DNA of 64,000 nt from Arcicella rigui (GCF_034929435.1 NZ_JAYFUM010000003.1:1-64000), one strand, 5' to 3'; numbered from the stretch's first letter, positions 25,823 through 35,263 are shown. Notes: generated by a model not told the origin, from the letters alone. Made by a program: numbers and translations.

Positions 25823-26530
25823 ATGTTTACATCAGAACCCGTAGTTGTCGTTGAGAATACTTATGTTTATCATAAAGAGCGTATCATTTTGAGCGATGTT
25901 AATTTTAATATTAATAGAGGTGAGTTTGTTTTTTTGATTGGTCGAACTGGAAGTGGCAAGAGTTCACTTCTAAAGACTTTGTATGCTGATCTTTGGCTTC
26001 AACAAGGGCGAGCCAAAGTAGTAGGATTTCCGATTGAAACTTTGAAAGCTTCTGAACGTCCGTTTCTTCGCCGAAAAATTGGTGTTGTATTCCAAGACTT
26101 TCAGTTGTTTATGGACAGGAATGTACAAGAAAACCTTTTATGGGTTTTAGAAGCAACAGGATGGAAAGATAGTGCAAAGATGAAAGCAAGAATTGCTGAA
26201 GTATTGATGCAAGTAGGTATGTCTGCCTCTCGTGATAAAATGCCACATCAACTTTCGGGTGGCGAACAGCAGCGAGTAGTAATCGCAAGGGCTTTATTGA
26301 ATGAACCGCAGATACTTTTTGCTGATGAACCAACGGGAAATCTTGACCCAGAAGTTTCGAGCCAAATTATCAAGCTTTTTCATGAAATCAATAAAGCAGG
26401 GACAGCCATTTTAATGGCAACCCACGATTTTGATATGATTAGGAAATTCCCCGCTCGCATTCTTAAATGCGAAAATGGGGAAGTAAAAGAAGAGCTTGGA
26501 AGTAATTTAATTGTTGAAAGTAGTATTTAG
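25823..26530 (+). CDS. ftsE: Cell-division ABC ATPase FtsE
   Basis: 235 aa ABC ATPase that works with FtsX at the septum to activate peptidoglycan hydrolases. Walker A GRTGSGKSS (40-48), Q-loop FQDFQLF, signature LSGGEQQR, Walker B ILFADEPTGNLD and the H-loop ATHDFDM are complete. The FtsE-like features are its short length and FRRK-like RRKIGVVFQDFQL. No ftsX is adjacent, which is common in this phylum. The assignment over a LolD-type ATPase is moderately sure. Confidence 0.85.
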   Translation: MFTSEPVVVVENTYVYHKERIILSDVNFNINRGEFVFLIGRTGSGKSSLLKTLYADLWLQQGRAKVVGFPIETLKASERPFLRRKIGVVFQDFQLFMDRNVQENLLWVLEATGWKDSAKMKARIAEVLMQVGMSASRDKMPHQLSGGEQQRVVIARALLNEPQILFADEPTGNLDPEVSSQIIKLFHEINKAGTAILMATHDFDMIRKFPARILKCENGEVKEELGSNLIVESSI

Positions 26531-26626
26531 AATTTATAATGTACAAGATTGCCTAATGTAGTAATAATAAGTAACACTGATTTATTGAAATTTAATGCCT
26601 ACCTATCATTTTATAAAATGCCAACC

Positions 26627-27610
26627 ATGAAAAAATTACTATTAGTATTTTCACTTTTTTTTACCCTTGAAACTGATGCACAGATAACAAAAAACAAAGA
26701 ACCTTTTGCTAATACTTTTTCGATTGTAGCAAGAGATATGAAAACTGGAGAAATGGCCGTAGGTGTACAAAGCCATTTGTTTAGTGTGGGTACAACGGTA
26801 AGTTGGGGACAAGCAGGAGTAGGCGTAATCGCTACTCAGAGTTTTGCCAACAAATCATTTGGCATCAGAGGGTTAAATTTGATGAAAAATGGAAAAACAG
26901 CCGACGAAGCCCTAAGTATTTTGTTATCAGGTGACACAGATAAAGAGGTTCGACAAGTAGCCATCGCAGATGCAAAAGGAAACATTGCAGTATTTACAGG
27001 GAAAAATTGTGTGGAATATGCTGGACACGTAAAAGGACTAAATTTTTCGGTACAAAGTAATATGATGCTGAATAATAAAGTACCCGAAGCGATGTCTCGT
27101 GCTTTTAAAGAGAACTGGAAATTACCATTGCCCGAAAGAGTAATGAAAACTTTAGAAGCAGGTAGGTTAGCAAGTGGCTCTATCAAGGGAAAACAGTCTG
27201 CGGCTTTATTGGTAGTAAAAGGAACAGCCAGTAATAAACCTTGGGACGATGACCATTTGATTGATTTGAGAGTTGATGACAAAGAAATGCCTTTGGCTGA
27301 GTTATCAAGATTATTGAAAGTAAAAAGGGCTTATGAACATCTGAATGCTGGAGATTATGCTATTGCTTCAAGTAATGTAAAAAAAGCAATGGACGAGTAC
27401 CATGCAGCCATAAAGTTGTTGCCCAACAGTGCTGAAATGCAATACTGGACGGCCATTTCAATGGCAAACAATAATGATATTAAGAAGTCTTCGCAAATGT
27501 TACAAAAGATTTATTCCAAAGAACCCAACTGGCGTGAACTTACCAAAAGGCTTACAAAAGTAGGTTTATTGAATGTTTCAGAATGGGAACTCAAAGAATT
27601 GGTAAAATAA
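26627..27610 (+). CDS. Secreted DUF1028 family protein
   Basis: 327 aa from ATG at 26627, chosen because it begins a good signal peptide (MKKLLLVFSLFFTLETDAQ); the frame opens earlier at 26549. The DUF1028 domain, related to Ntn hydrolases, spans about 25-225 (NTFSIVARDMKTGEMAVGVQ, GVGVIATQSFANKSFG), with a C-terminal TPR-like helical region (about 240-320). Exported; the enzymatic activity is unknown. A terminator follows. Confidence 0.85.
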   Translation: MKKLLLVFSLFFTLETDAQITKNKEPFANTFSIVARDMKTGEMAVGVQSHLFSVGTTVSWGQAGVGVIATQSFANKSFGIRGLNLMKNGKTADEALSILLSGDTDKEVRQVAIADAKGNIAVFTGKNCVEYAGHVKGLNFSVQSNMMLNNKVPEAMSRAFKENWKLPLPERVMKTLEAGRLASGSIKGKQSAALLVVKGTASNKPWDDDHLIDLRVDDKEMPLAELSRLLKVKRAYEHLNAGDYAIASSNVKKAMDEYHAAIKLLPNSAEMQYWTAISMANNNDIKKSSQMLQKIYSKEPNWRELTKRLTKVGLLNVSEWELKELVK

Positions 27611-27630
27611 ATTTTAACAAAAAATAACAA

Positions 27631-27658
27631 AAAAAACAGCAATAAAACGCTGTTTTTT
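27631..27658 (+). terminator. Rho-independent terminator
   Basis: Stem AAAAAACAGC/GCTGTTTTTT with an 8 nt loop, 20 bp after the DUF1028 gene and before porX. Confidence 0.8.
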
Positions 27659-27709
27659 ACATTTTAAGGGTTCTGATACTATAATCGGAACTTTAAAACA
27701 ATCTATAAT

Positions 27710-29281
27710 ATGCAATATTCAATTCTGTGGGCAGATGATGAAATCGACCTGCTCAAACCATATATCATGTTTTTGACCCAAAAAGGGTATGAAGTAACGC
27801 CTGTAAATTCTGGTGCTGATGCTTTGGAAGAAGTAGAAAAAAAGAAGTTTGATGTAGTTTTTTTGGATGAAAATATGCCAGGAATGACTGGGCTGGAAGT
27901 TCTTCCTAAAATCAAACAGCTAAAGCCAAATTTACCTGTGGTGATGATTACTAAGTCGGAAGAAGAGGATATTATGGAAGAAGCAATTGGGTCAAAAATT
28001 GCAGATTATTTGATTAAACCACTCAATCCGAATCAAATTTTATTGTCTGTTAAAAAAATATTAGACAAAAAAAGGCTCGAAGAAGAAAAAACAAACTTAT
28101 CGTATCAGCAAGAGTTCCGCCAATTGGCAATGCGTTATCAAGATAGAATGAATCATGCTGAATGGGCAGAAGTATATAAAAAACTGCTTTTCTGGGAATT
28201 GGAAATCGACAGAACTGAAAATAAGTCGATGGCAGAAGTAATGAATATGCAGAAATCAGAAGCCAATGCTAATTTTTCAAGATTCATTACTGATAATTAT
28301 GAAAATTGGTTGAACGACCCTAAAGGAAATAATCCTATTTTATCACATCAATTAATGCGAAAAAAGGTTTTCCCATTACTGAGAGAAGACTCTCCACTTT
28401 ACTTTGTTTTGATTGATAACCTCCGTTTTGACCAATGGAAAGTATTGGAAGGACTCATTCAAGACTATTTTTCGGTAGAAGAAGAATCTACTTATTATTC
28501 AATTTTGCCAACTACTACGGCTTATGCTCGTAATGCTATTTTTTCGGGATTGATGCCTTCGGAAATAGAAAAACAATATCCAAGACATTGGGTGCAAGAT
28601 ATTGGCGATAGCGAAGACGAAGAAGGATTTAACCAAAACGAAGAGTTTTTCTTTCAAGAGCAAATTCGTAGAAGTAGAATGCCTTTTGCAGTGAAAACTT
28701 CTTATCACAAAATTATTCATAATAACCAAGGCAAAAACTTAGTTGAAAACTTCACCAAGTTAAGTCAAAATCATTTGAACGTGATTGTTTACAATTTCGT
28801 AGATATGCTTTCACACGCCAGAACAGATATGGCAATGATTAAAGAACTTGCTCCTGATGAATCTGGTTATAGAAGCCTTACGGCCAGTTGGTTTTCGCAT
28901 TCACCTTTGTTTGATTTACTCAAGAAAATTTCTGATAAAAAGGGAAGATTAATCATCACCACCGACCACGGAATGATTAGAGTACAGAATCCCGTAAAAA
29001 TTGTGGGAGACCGTTCGGTAAATACCAATTTAAGATACAAACAAGGTAGAAATTTGAACTGGGACGATGAAAACCATTTGTTTATTTGTAGAAAACCAGA
29101 GCGTTTTTTCTTACCAAAAGTAAACGTTTCGACAACCTACGTTTTTACAAAAGATGATTACTTCTTGGCTTATCCGAACAATTATAACCATTACGTCAGT
29201 CATTACAGAAATACCTTTCAGCATGGTGGAATTTCATTAGAGGAATGTATCGTGCCATTTGTCTATCTAACGGCAAAATAA
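27710..29281 (+). CDS. porX: PorX-type response regulator with PglZ domain
   Basis: 523 aa. Receiver domain (1-120) with acidic pocket Asp9-Asp10, phospho-acceptor Asp53 in VVFLDENMPG, Lys82 region MITKSEE and LIKPLNP; then a helical linker and a PglZ/alkaline-phosphatase-like domain (about 215-520) with metal-site segments FVLIDNLRFDQW, VDMLSHAR and TTDHGMI. In Porphyromonas and Flavobacterium PorX regulates the type IX secretion system with PorY, and the PglZ domain is a zinc phosphodiesterase. Its presence agrees with the T9SS cargo protein at 49.6 kb. The stop is followed by a bidirectional terminator. Confidence 0.95.
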   Translation: MQYSILWADDEIDLLKPYIMFLTQKGYEVTPVNSGADALEEVEKKKFDVVFLDENMPGMTGLEVLPKIKQLKPNLPVVMITKSEEEDIMEEAIGSKIADYLIKPLNPNQILLSVKKILDKKRLEEEKTNLSYQQEFRQLAMRYQDRMNHAEWAEVYKKLLFWELEIDRTENKSMAEVMNMQKSEANANFSRFITDNYENWLNDPKGNNPILSHQLMRKKVFPLLREDSPLYFVLIDNLRFDQWKVLEGLIQDYFSVEEESTYYSILPTTTAYARNAIFSGLMPSEIEKQYPRHWVQDIGDSEDEEGFNQNEEFFFQEQIRRSRMPFAVKTSYHKIIHNNQGKNLVENFTKLSQNHLNVIVYNFVDMLSHARTDMAMIKELAPDESGYRSLTASWFSHSPLFDLLKKISDKKGRLIITTDHGMIRVQNPVKIVGDRSVNTNLRYKQGRNLNWDDENHLFICRKPERFFLPKVNVSTTYVFTKDDYFLAYPNNYNHYVSHYRNTFQHGGISLEECIVPFVYLTAK

Positions 29282-29285
29282 AAAT

Positions 29286-29322
29286 AAAAAGGCTTGGAAA
29301 TATATCTTTTCCAAGCCTTTTT
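29286..29322 (+). terminator. Bidirectional terminator
   Basis: Stem AAAAAGGCTTGGAAA with TTTTCCAAGCCTTTTT between convergent porX and kdsB. Confidence 0.88.
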
Positions 29323-29325
29323 ATT

Positions 29326-30099
29326 TTATAAAAGCCTTTTAATGGCTTCTTGTATATCCTCTGGAACATCAATGCCAAAACTATCATAAGGCGTAATGGC
29401 AATCTTAATTTTAAAACCATTGGCCAACCAACGCAATTGCTCTAAAGACTCTACTTTTTCTAATAAAGCCATTGGTAATTTGGTGATTTTTTTAAGTACA
29501 TCCACTCGGTAAGCATAAATGCCAATGTGTTTGTAATAATCATGGGCATTCAGCCACTTATCTTTTTCGATACCTCTCAAGTAGGGAATCGTCTGGCGAG
29601 TAAAGTAGATTGCTTCAAGGTGGTTATCAAAAATTACTTTTGGAGTATTCGGGTTAAAGAGTGTATCTTCATCCTCAATTTGCTTGACAAGCGTAGCCAG
29701 TTCTGTTTTATCGTTTAAACATTCTGCCAAAATGTCAATTTGTTCGGGTTGAATAAAAGGTTCATCTCCTTGAATATTAATGATATAATTGTAGCGTTGG
29801 TATTTTTTGCCCTCAGCTTTTCGTTCGGTTTTGCTGATGATTTCAAAAGCCTCGTAGCAACGGTCTGTTCCGCTCGGATGTTTTGATGAAGTCATCACGG
29901 CATTACCACCAAAGCCTATTACATGATTGAAAATACGTTCATCGTCGGTAGCAACCACTACTTTTGAAAGAGCTTTAGACAGCGAAGCTTGTTCATAAAC
30001 TCTTTGAATCATGGATTTACCTTGAATTTCTACTAATGGTTTTCCGGGGAAACGAGTAGAAGCAAAACGAGCAGGGATAATACCTAAAATTTTTAACAC
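29326..30099 (-). CDS. kdsB: 3-deoxy-manno-octulosonate cytidylyltransferase
   Basis: Makes CMP-Kdo, the donor used by WaaA. From a GTG at 30099 it is 257 aa, starting MLKILGIIPARFASTRFPGK as the family does. An upstream ATG at 30150 would add 17 non-conserved residues and overlap the divergent gene, so GTG is preferred. Nucleotide-binding PARFASTRFPGKPL, VATDDERI, MTSSKHPSGTDRC and NIQGDEPFI are intact. Confidence 0.95.
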   Translation of the reverse strand: MLKILGIIPARFASTRFPGKPLVEIQGKSMIQRVYEQASLSKALSKVVVATDDERIFNHVIGFGGNAVMTSSKHPSGTDRCYEAFEIISKTERKAEGKKYQRYNYIINIQGDEPFIQPEQIDILAECLNDKTELATLVKQIEDEDTLFNPNTPKVIFDNHLEAIYFTRQTIPYLRGIEKDKWLNAHDYYKHIGIYAYRVDVLKKITKLPMALLEKVESLEQLRWLANGFKIKIAITPYDSFGIDVPEDIQEAIKRLL

Positions 30100-30183
30100 A
30101 GCGTAAATATTGAATCGGGTTGAGAAATATGTCTTGATTTGATTGCTCAAATGACAAGAAGCTGTAAAATAACAATAAAATCT

Positions 30184-30921
30184 ATGTTAAAAAAAATAGA
30201 AGAAATTTTCGATGGAAAAATATGGAATTTAGCTTTTGGTGAAAAAGTGGTGGTACTTGAAATTAGAGATGAACTAAAGCGACAAGTATTTTTTTCTGCA
30301 ATTAATTTAACTACCAATACTTTTTTTTGGAAAGACTTACAACCAGAAAAATCATGGTGGTTGAGTTTGGTAGGAGTTTTCGGAGATTTCGTTTTTTTGC
30401 ACAAGTATTCAAACCAATCGAAGCCAGAAGCCTTGGGATTGTTGGTACTTGATGTAAAAACTGGCACATTAGTTCATCGTTTTGACGATTGGATTTACTT
30501 TAATACTGAAGAAGATAAGTTGATTTTATATCGACTTGACAAAGATAATCTTCCAATTTATAAAGAAGTTGAGCTTGTTTTACCAAAGCCAGAAATTGAA
30601 GAAAACAATCTGATTAATCATTATACCGAAACAAGCGAGTATTTCCCTTTAATCTTTAAATTTTTGTACCATTTATTAAAAATTGAGGCAGAAAAAGCAG
30701 TAGATTATCTCGAAGTAAATGATAAAATTGTAATTTCTTATTATATTTACAAAGAAAATCAGTTTCATAATTATCTGTTAATAACAAATAAAGAAAAAGA
30801 AATTCTACTTCACGATTTTATTAACTCAAGTGAAGGAATTGGTATCAACACCTTTTCTACTAAGTCTGACACTTTATTTTATGTTAAAAATCAAAATCAA
30901 CTCATCGGATATGAAATATAG
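30184..30921 (+). CDS. DUF4905 family protein
   Basis: 245 aa from ATG at 30184 (MLKKIEEIFDGKIWNLAFG). It resembles the DUF4905 family of Bacteroidota, cytoplasmic and beta-rich, with tryptophan-containing repeats (FFWKDLQPEKSWWLSLVG). No catalytic motif is visible. Its last 11 bases overlap the start of the LysM gene, so the two are translationally coupled. Confidence 0.7.
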   Translation: MLKKIEEIFDGKIWNLAFGEKVVVLEIRDELKRQVFFSAINLTTNTFFWKDLQPEKSWWLSLVGVFGDFVFLHKYSNQSKPEALGLLVLDVKTGTLVHRFDDWIYFNTEEDKLILYRLDKDNLPIYKEVELVLPKPEIEENNLINHYTETSEYFPLIFKFLYHLLKIEAEKAVDYLEVNDKIVISYYIYKENQFHNYLLITNKEKEILLHDFINSSEGIGINTFSTKSDTLFYVKNQNQLIGYEI

Positions 30922-31906
30922 CCCTAAGTCCGTTGCATCATTTGTAATTACCTTAGCATTGTCAACGATTCATTTGTCTTCTTTTGCAACAAAGGCATTA
31001 GTGGATTCCGTTGGAGTAAGAAGAGAAGGTACTAAAACCTATGTTATTCACAAAGTAGAACCCAAGCAGACGCTTTATGCTGTTTTGAGAAAGTATGGTA
31101 TTACCATGTCTGACTTTCATGCAGCTAATCCGGGGGTTTCTGAAAGTATCAATATTGGTCAGTTAATAAAAGTTCCTTATAATAAACCTTATAATCCGAA
31201 CGCCACTGCTGCTCATTCGCCTTCTACTTATTCTCCGTATTTATATCAGTCAAGTGGTCAGACAAATACGCCAGCACCATCTACTTATGAGCAACCAAAA
31301 TCGTCAACTCATGTGGTAGAAGCGGGTCAAGGTCTGTTTAGCATTGCGGCTAAATATAGAGTTTCGGTTTCAGATCTTAGAAAATGGAATAATCTGTCAG
31401 TTGACCAACCAATCTCTGCTGGGCAACTTCTGATTGTAGATTCCAAAGAGTATGAGCGAGTGAAAAAGCTTATCGAGCCACCAACAACAACGAGATACCA
31501 AGAACAACCCATCGTTTCAAGACCATCAGAAGTTGCCACCGAAGCACCAAAGTATAAACAACCTTATCGTGCTGAAGAACAACCAGCCGTAGAGACAAAG
31601 CCAACGACTGAAGTTGTAAGAACAGCATCAGGTTATAAAAGAACCATAGAAACAGGTTTAGCTGAATTGATTGATGTAGAAGATAGCTCTGGGAAATATT
31701 TAGCACTTCATCGCTCGGCTGGAATAGGTACTTTACTGAATGTGAAAAACTTAGCCAACGGACAAAGTATTTGGGTAAAAGTGGTAGGTAAACTTCCAGA
31801 CATCGGTAGCGATAAAGTAATTCTTAAACTTTCGCCAAGAGCTTTTGAGAAGCTGAATCCAACAGAAAAGAGAATTAGAGCGGAAGTGAATTACATGACT
31901 CCATAA
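30911..31906 (+). CDS. Secreted LysM protein with RlpA-like C-terminal domain
   Basis: 331 aa from ATG at 30911, the start that gives a signal peptide (SVASFVITLALSTIHLSSFA). Two LysM peptidoglycan-binding domains (about 43-88, YVIHKVEPKQTLYAVLRKYG; about 128-175, VVEAGQGLFSIAAKYRVSVS), a Pro/Thr/Glu-rich linker, and a C-terminal double-psi beta-barrel-like region (about 238-325, GLAELIDVEDSSGKYLALHR). It is probably a periplasmic cell-wall-binding protein. It overlaps the upstream DUF4905 gene and is followed 4 bp later by a 55-codon ORF. Confidence 0.85.
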   Translation: MKYSPKSVASFVITLALSTIHLSSFATKALVDSVGVRREGTKTYVIHKVEPKQTLYAVLRKYGITMSDFHAANPGVSESINIGQLIKVPYNKPYNPNATAAHSPSTYSPYLYQSSGQTNTPAPSTYEQPKSSTHVVEAGQGLFSIAAKYRVSVSDLRKWNNLSVDQPISAGQLLIVDSKEYERVKKLIEPPTTTRYQEQPIVSRPSEVATEAPKYKQPYRAEEQPAVETKPTTEVVRTASGYKRTIETGLAELIDVEDSSGKYLALHRSAGIGTLLNVKNLANGQSIWVKVVGKLPDIGSDKVILKLSPRAFEKLNPTEKRIRAEVNYMTP

Positions 31907-31910
31907 CAAA

Positions 31911-32078
31911 ATGCGACGCAATAAAAGACAAATTACTTTTGGGCATATCGTGTTTAATGTGCTTTATACATTAGCATTTCCTGCCATCGCTACATTCGCA
32001 TTTTTATATACAGTTTTAGTTTGGATTTTTTCTATTCCTTCTAAAATCATTGCGTTTGTTGCTTCTAAAATTAAATAA
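31911..32078 (+). CDS. Small membrane protein, 55 aa
   Basis: A short ORF begins 4 bp after the LysM gene and ends just before a terminator. The product has a basic N-terminus (MRRNKRQITFGHIVF) and one long hydrophobic stretch (about 14-42) with a basic tail (ASKIK). Position inside a tight operon, ATG start and clean ending support a real gene; function unknown. Confidence 0.65.
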   Translation: MRRNKRQITFGHIVFNVLYTLAFPAIATFAFLYTVLVWIFSIPSKIIAFVASKIK

Positions 32079-32082
32079 ATTG

Positions 32083-32130
32083 AATACTCGGCAAACTTCT
32101 TTTCAAGAAAATGCCGAGTATTTTTATTTT
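32083..32130 (+). terminator. Rho-independent terminator
   Basis: An 11 bp stem AATACTCGGCA/TGCCGAGTATT and an 18 nt loop, followed by TTTATTTTA, end the DUF4905-LysM-small-protein operon. Confidence 0.85.
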
Positions 32131-32141
32131 ATCATCATCAC

Positions 32142-32912
32142 ATGACAAACTACGTTGCTGATTTATTAGCAGAAAATTACTTGAAGTATAATCAACCTGA
32201 TTTTATTCCGAACGACCCCGTTTCTATTCCTCACCTTTTTTCTAAAAAAGAAGACATTGAAATCATGGGTTTCTGGGCTGCTGTTTTGGCTTGGGGACAA
32301 AGAAAGACTATCATCAACAAGTGTAAAGAATTGATTACTTTAATGGATGGAAGTCCTTACGATTTTATAATGAATCATCAAGAAGCTGATTTAAAGGCTT
32401 TTTTGTCCTTCAAACATCGTACTTTCAATGCTACTGATACCTTGTATTTTATCGCTTGGTTTCAGGATTTTTATCAAAAACACTCGTCATTAGAAGAAGC
32501 ATTTTTGGTAGGTGAACTTCCTAATGAAAGTAATATCAAAAACAATCTGACGGCTTTTCATGACCTTTTCTTTAGTTTAGAAGAATATCCTGAAAGAACT
32601 CGTAAGCATATTGCTACGCCCATCCGAAACTCTTCATGCAAACGCTTAAATATGTTTTTGCGTTGGATGGTACGAAAAGATAGCTACGGCGTAGATTTTG
32701 GAATTTGGGAAAATATCTCAAGTGCCAAGTTGATTTGTCCTTGCGATGTGCATGTTGAAAGAGTAGCCAGAAAATTAGGCTTAATAGAAAGACCCAAACC
32801 CGATTGGCAAATGGCAGTAGAATTGACAGAAAACCTAAAATTACTCGACGCAAACGACCCCGTAAAGTACGATTTTGCCTTGTTTGGTTTGGGGGTAGAA
32901 GGGGAGATGTAG
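32142..32912 (+). CDS. TIGR02757 (DUF2400) family protein
   Basis: 256 aa cytoplasmic protein of the TIGR02757 family. Conserved stretches are FWAAVLAWGQRKTIINKCKE, FKHRTFNATDTLYFI, RLNMFLRWMVRKD and CPCDVHVERVARKLGL. The pattern of conserved Cys/Asp/His (LICPCDVHV) and helices recalls DNA glycosylases of the HhH-GPD fold, but a function is not established. Confidence 0.88.
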   Translation: MTNYVADLLAENYLKYNQPDFIPNDPVSIPHLFSKKEDIEIMGFWAAVLAWGQRKTIINKCKELITLMDGSPYDFIMNHQEADLKAFLSFKHRTFNATDTLYFIAWFQDFYQKHSSLEEAFLVGELPNESNIKNNLTAFHDLFFSLEEYPERTRKHIATPIRNSSCKRLNMFLRWMVRKDSYGVDFGIWENISSAKLICPCDVHVERVARKLGLIERPKPDWQMAVELTENLKLLDANDPVKYDFALFGLGVEGEM

Positions 32913-33069
32913 TAAGTGAGAGTGCTGAATTATGAGTGAGGAGTTAGGGCTGTCGAAGGATTTTATTTCGTTCTAAATAGTTCTTATTTTCAGCATTTTT
33001 TGCGTAGGGGCAACCCTTTTGGATGAGGAGTTTTAAATTAAATGAATAGTATAAGTAATATTTTTTAAA

Positions 33070-34014
33070 ATGAAAATTTCAAAAGAATCATTCGGGCGTT
33101 TTACCGAATATGTTTTATCGAATTCAACTACTGGCGAATCAGTATCACTTTTGCCAGCATTTGGAGGCATCATTCGTAAAATGCTTTTAAAAAAAGCTGA
33201 GCATCTGTACAATGTAATTGCTTGTGCTGAAAGTGACGAGCAATTGGTAAAAGAAATGGCAGCTTATCCTTCTGCTCATTTATTTCCGTGGGGAAACCGT
33301 GTAAGAGATGGGAAATATTCTTTTGAAGGGATAGATTATCAATTACCAATCAACGAAGTGCCATTAAATAATGCTATTCATGGTTTTGTGGCTTTTGCTG
33401 ATTTTGAGGTAGTTGAGGAAAAAGTAACAGAAAATGCCGCAAGCCTAACGCTTCGTTACGACTATAAAGGCAATCATTTTGGTTTTCCTTTTCCCTTTGT
33501 TTTAGAAATTACCAATATTCTTTCTGCTGAATGTGGTTTTACTTTGGTTTATTCAATCAAAAATGCGGGAAATACTTCAATGCCTATCGTTTTGGGTTGG
33601 CATCCTTATTTCAAAATTGAAGGCGAAACGGTGAAAGATTGGACGGTTGAGTTCCCTGCTATAAAGCAGTCTATTCCTGACAAACAAATGATTTCGGTAG
33701 ATACTAAAACCGTTGATTTTGGTGGAGCAGTAGCTTTAGCAACACAAAATTTAGATGCTGTTTTTGCGGTAGAAAAGAGGGAAAGAGTAAGCACGATACT
33801 TCATTCTATACCGAAAGATTTGTCTATCAATGTTTGGCAAGAAGCTTTGGAAAAACAATTCAATTTTACCGTTGTGTATATTCCACCAAGTCGTGACTGT
33901 GTAGCTATTGAACCAATGACAGGCAATACAAACGCTTATAATTCGGGAGATGGCTTGCTTACTTTAGCCGCTGGTGAAAGCTATTTATTGAGTTGTGGAG
34001 TATTCTTATCATAA
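33070..34014 (+). CDS. Aldose 1-epimerase family protein
   Basis: 314 aa mutarotase-fold protein interconverting alpha and beta anomers of hexoses. Catalytic-region residues: NNAIHGFV, VLGWHPYF and EPMTGNTNAYNSGDGLLTL near the C-terminus. No signal peptide, so cytoplasmic. The branch resembles YeaD/GalM-like proteins and the sugar is not certain. It ends in a terminator shared with the convergent Ppx gene. Confidence 0.9.
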   Translation: MKISKESFGRFTEYVLSNSTTGESVSLLPAFGGIIRKMLLKKAEHLYNVIACAESDEQLVKEMAAYPSAHLFPWGNRVRDGKYSFEGIDYQLPINEVPLNNAIHGFVAFADFEVVEEKVTENAASLTLRYDYKGNHFGFPFPFVLEITNILSAECGFTLVYSIKNAGNTSMPIVLGWHPYFKIEGETVKDWTVEFPAIKQSIPDKQMISVDTKTVDFGGAVALATQNLDAVFAVEKRERVSTILHSIPKDLSINVWQEALEKQFNFTVVYIPPSRDCVAIEPMTGNTNAYNSGDGLLTLAAGESYLLSCGVFLS

Positions 34015-34017
34015 AAT

Positions 34018-34054
34018 AAAAAGGCTGTTTCTAAAGTAAAGAAACAGCCTTTTT
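34018..34054 (+). terminator. Bidirectional terminator
   Basis: Stem AAAAAGGCTGTTTCT/AGAAACAGCCTTTTT with a short loop between convergent genes. Confidence 0.88.
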
Positions 34055-34063
34055 ATTTTAGCT

Positions 34064-34951
34064 TTATTTTTTTCGATGCTGAATTCTTTCATACACCATT
34101 TGTATAATACCATCTTTCAAACCTAAATCAGGTACTAAAATTCGTTCAGCTCCTGCCCATTTCATTACTGATAAGTAAATCTGAGCCGCTGGTACGATTA
34201 CATCGGCACGGTCGGCATTGAGGCGAAGTTTATTGATTCTTTCTTCATACGTAAATGAAGCTACATAATCTTTTAAGCGAGATAATTCATCAATACTGAT
34301 TGAAGTTTCATCGAGATGATTGGTAGAAATATTAAACAATTTGCTGATGTTTCCGCCTGTACCTACTGCGGTAATGTTGGCATTTTGTACATCAATATTG
34401 TTTTCAATCCATTTCTTCATTTTTTCCCAATCGCCTTCACGTTCCTTGTGTTCCAACAAACGCACAGAGCCAATTTTGAATGATTTAGAAGCAATTTTCT
34501 TTCTTTCAGAATAAATATTTAATTCAGTAGAACCTCCGCCTACGTCGATGTGCAAATAATTGGCATCGTCTAAGGCTTGTACTACTACGTCATTGATAAG
34601 TTCAGCTTCTTTTGCTCCTTCAATAATATTGATTTTCATATCCAAAATTTTATGGATACGAGTAATGACTGCTTCGGCGTTTCCTGCTTCACGCATTGCC
34701 GAAGTAGCACAAATCATATAATCTTTTACTTCGTGTAAGTCTAATAAGAGTTTGTAGGCGTTCAATAACTTAAAAATTCTAACCTCAGATTCAGGGCTAA
34801 TTTCTCCGTCATTAAATACATCGTGACCCAAACGCAAAGCAAAACGAACGTATTCTACTTTTTTGAAGCTTATTTTTCCATCGTTTTCAAGAACTCTTGA
34901 GATTTGCATTCTGGCGGCGTTCGAGCCGATGTCAATTGCGGCAATTTTCAT
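34064..34951 (-). CDS. Ppx/GppA family phosphatase
   Basis: 295 aa, the short single-module form (ASKHA fold) lacking the HD domain of long exopolyphosphatases. P-loop motifs AAIDIGSNAARM (4-15), ATSAMREAGN and HIDVGGGSTEL (near 138-148), and GTGGNISKL. It hydrolyses polyphosphate and/or pppGpp. It lies 18 bp downstream of the A-type Fe-S protein gene on the same strand and is probably co-transcribed. Confidence 0.9.
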   Translation of the reverse strand: MKIAAIDIGSNAARMQISRVLENDGKISFKKVEYVRFALRLGHDVFNDGEISPESEVRIFKLLNAYKLLLDLHEVKDYMICATSAMREAGNAEAVITRIHKILDMKINIIEGAKEAELINDVVVQALDDANYLHIDVGGGSTELNIYSERKKIASKSFKIGSVRLLEHKEREGDWEKMKKWIENNIDVQNANITAVGTGGNISKLFNISTNHLDETSISIDELSRLKDYVASFTYEERINKLRLNADRADVIVPAAQIYLSVMKWAGAERILVPDLGLKDGIIQMVYERIQHRKK

Positions 34952-34969
34952 GAATAAAATGTTTTGTTT

Positions 34970-35263
34970 CTATAATTTATTAAAGGTAAAGCCATTTCCT
35001 TCTTCCTCAAAATCAAGTTCTATATTTATTAAATACATCAAATGGCGTTTGTCTATGATTACTTTCAAATCGTCTATTTCATACAGTTCGTCGTGTTCAC
35101 CCATTTTGTCAAAGCCAATTAAATAAGTGGCACTACAAGCCCCTCCACGCAAACCAACTCTTAGAAAATAATCCGCTGGAATACCTTTAATGCCCAAAGC
35201 TTTGAGTACTTCTTGCTTGGCGGTTTCAGTAATACTGATGGGAATAATACTTGTTGGATTCAT
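34970..35263 (-). CDS. A-type iron-sulfur assembly protein (HesB/IscA-like), one-cysteine variant
   Basis: 97 aa HesB/IscA fold. The first ligand is present in LRGGACSATY (Cys43), but the protein ends GNGFTFNKL, where IscA has a CxC (CGCG) tail, so two of three usual cysteines are missing. Length is about ten residues under normal IscA. Similar tail-less forms occur in this phylum to my knowledge, so it may have a structural or different carrier role. Confidence 0.85.
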   Translation of the reverse strand: MNPTSIIPISITETAKQEVLKALGIKGIPADYFLRVGLRGGACSATYLIGFDKMGEHDELYEIDDLKVIIDKRHLMYLINIELDFEEEGNGFTFNKL

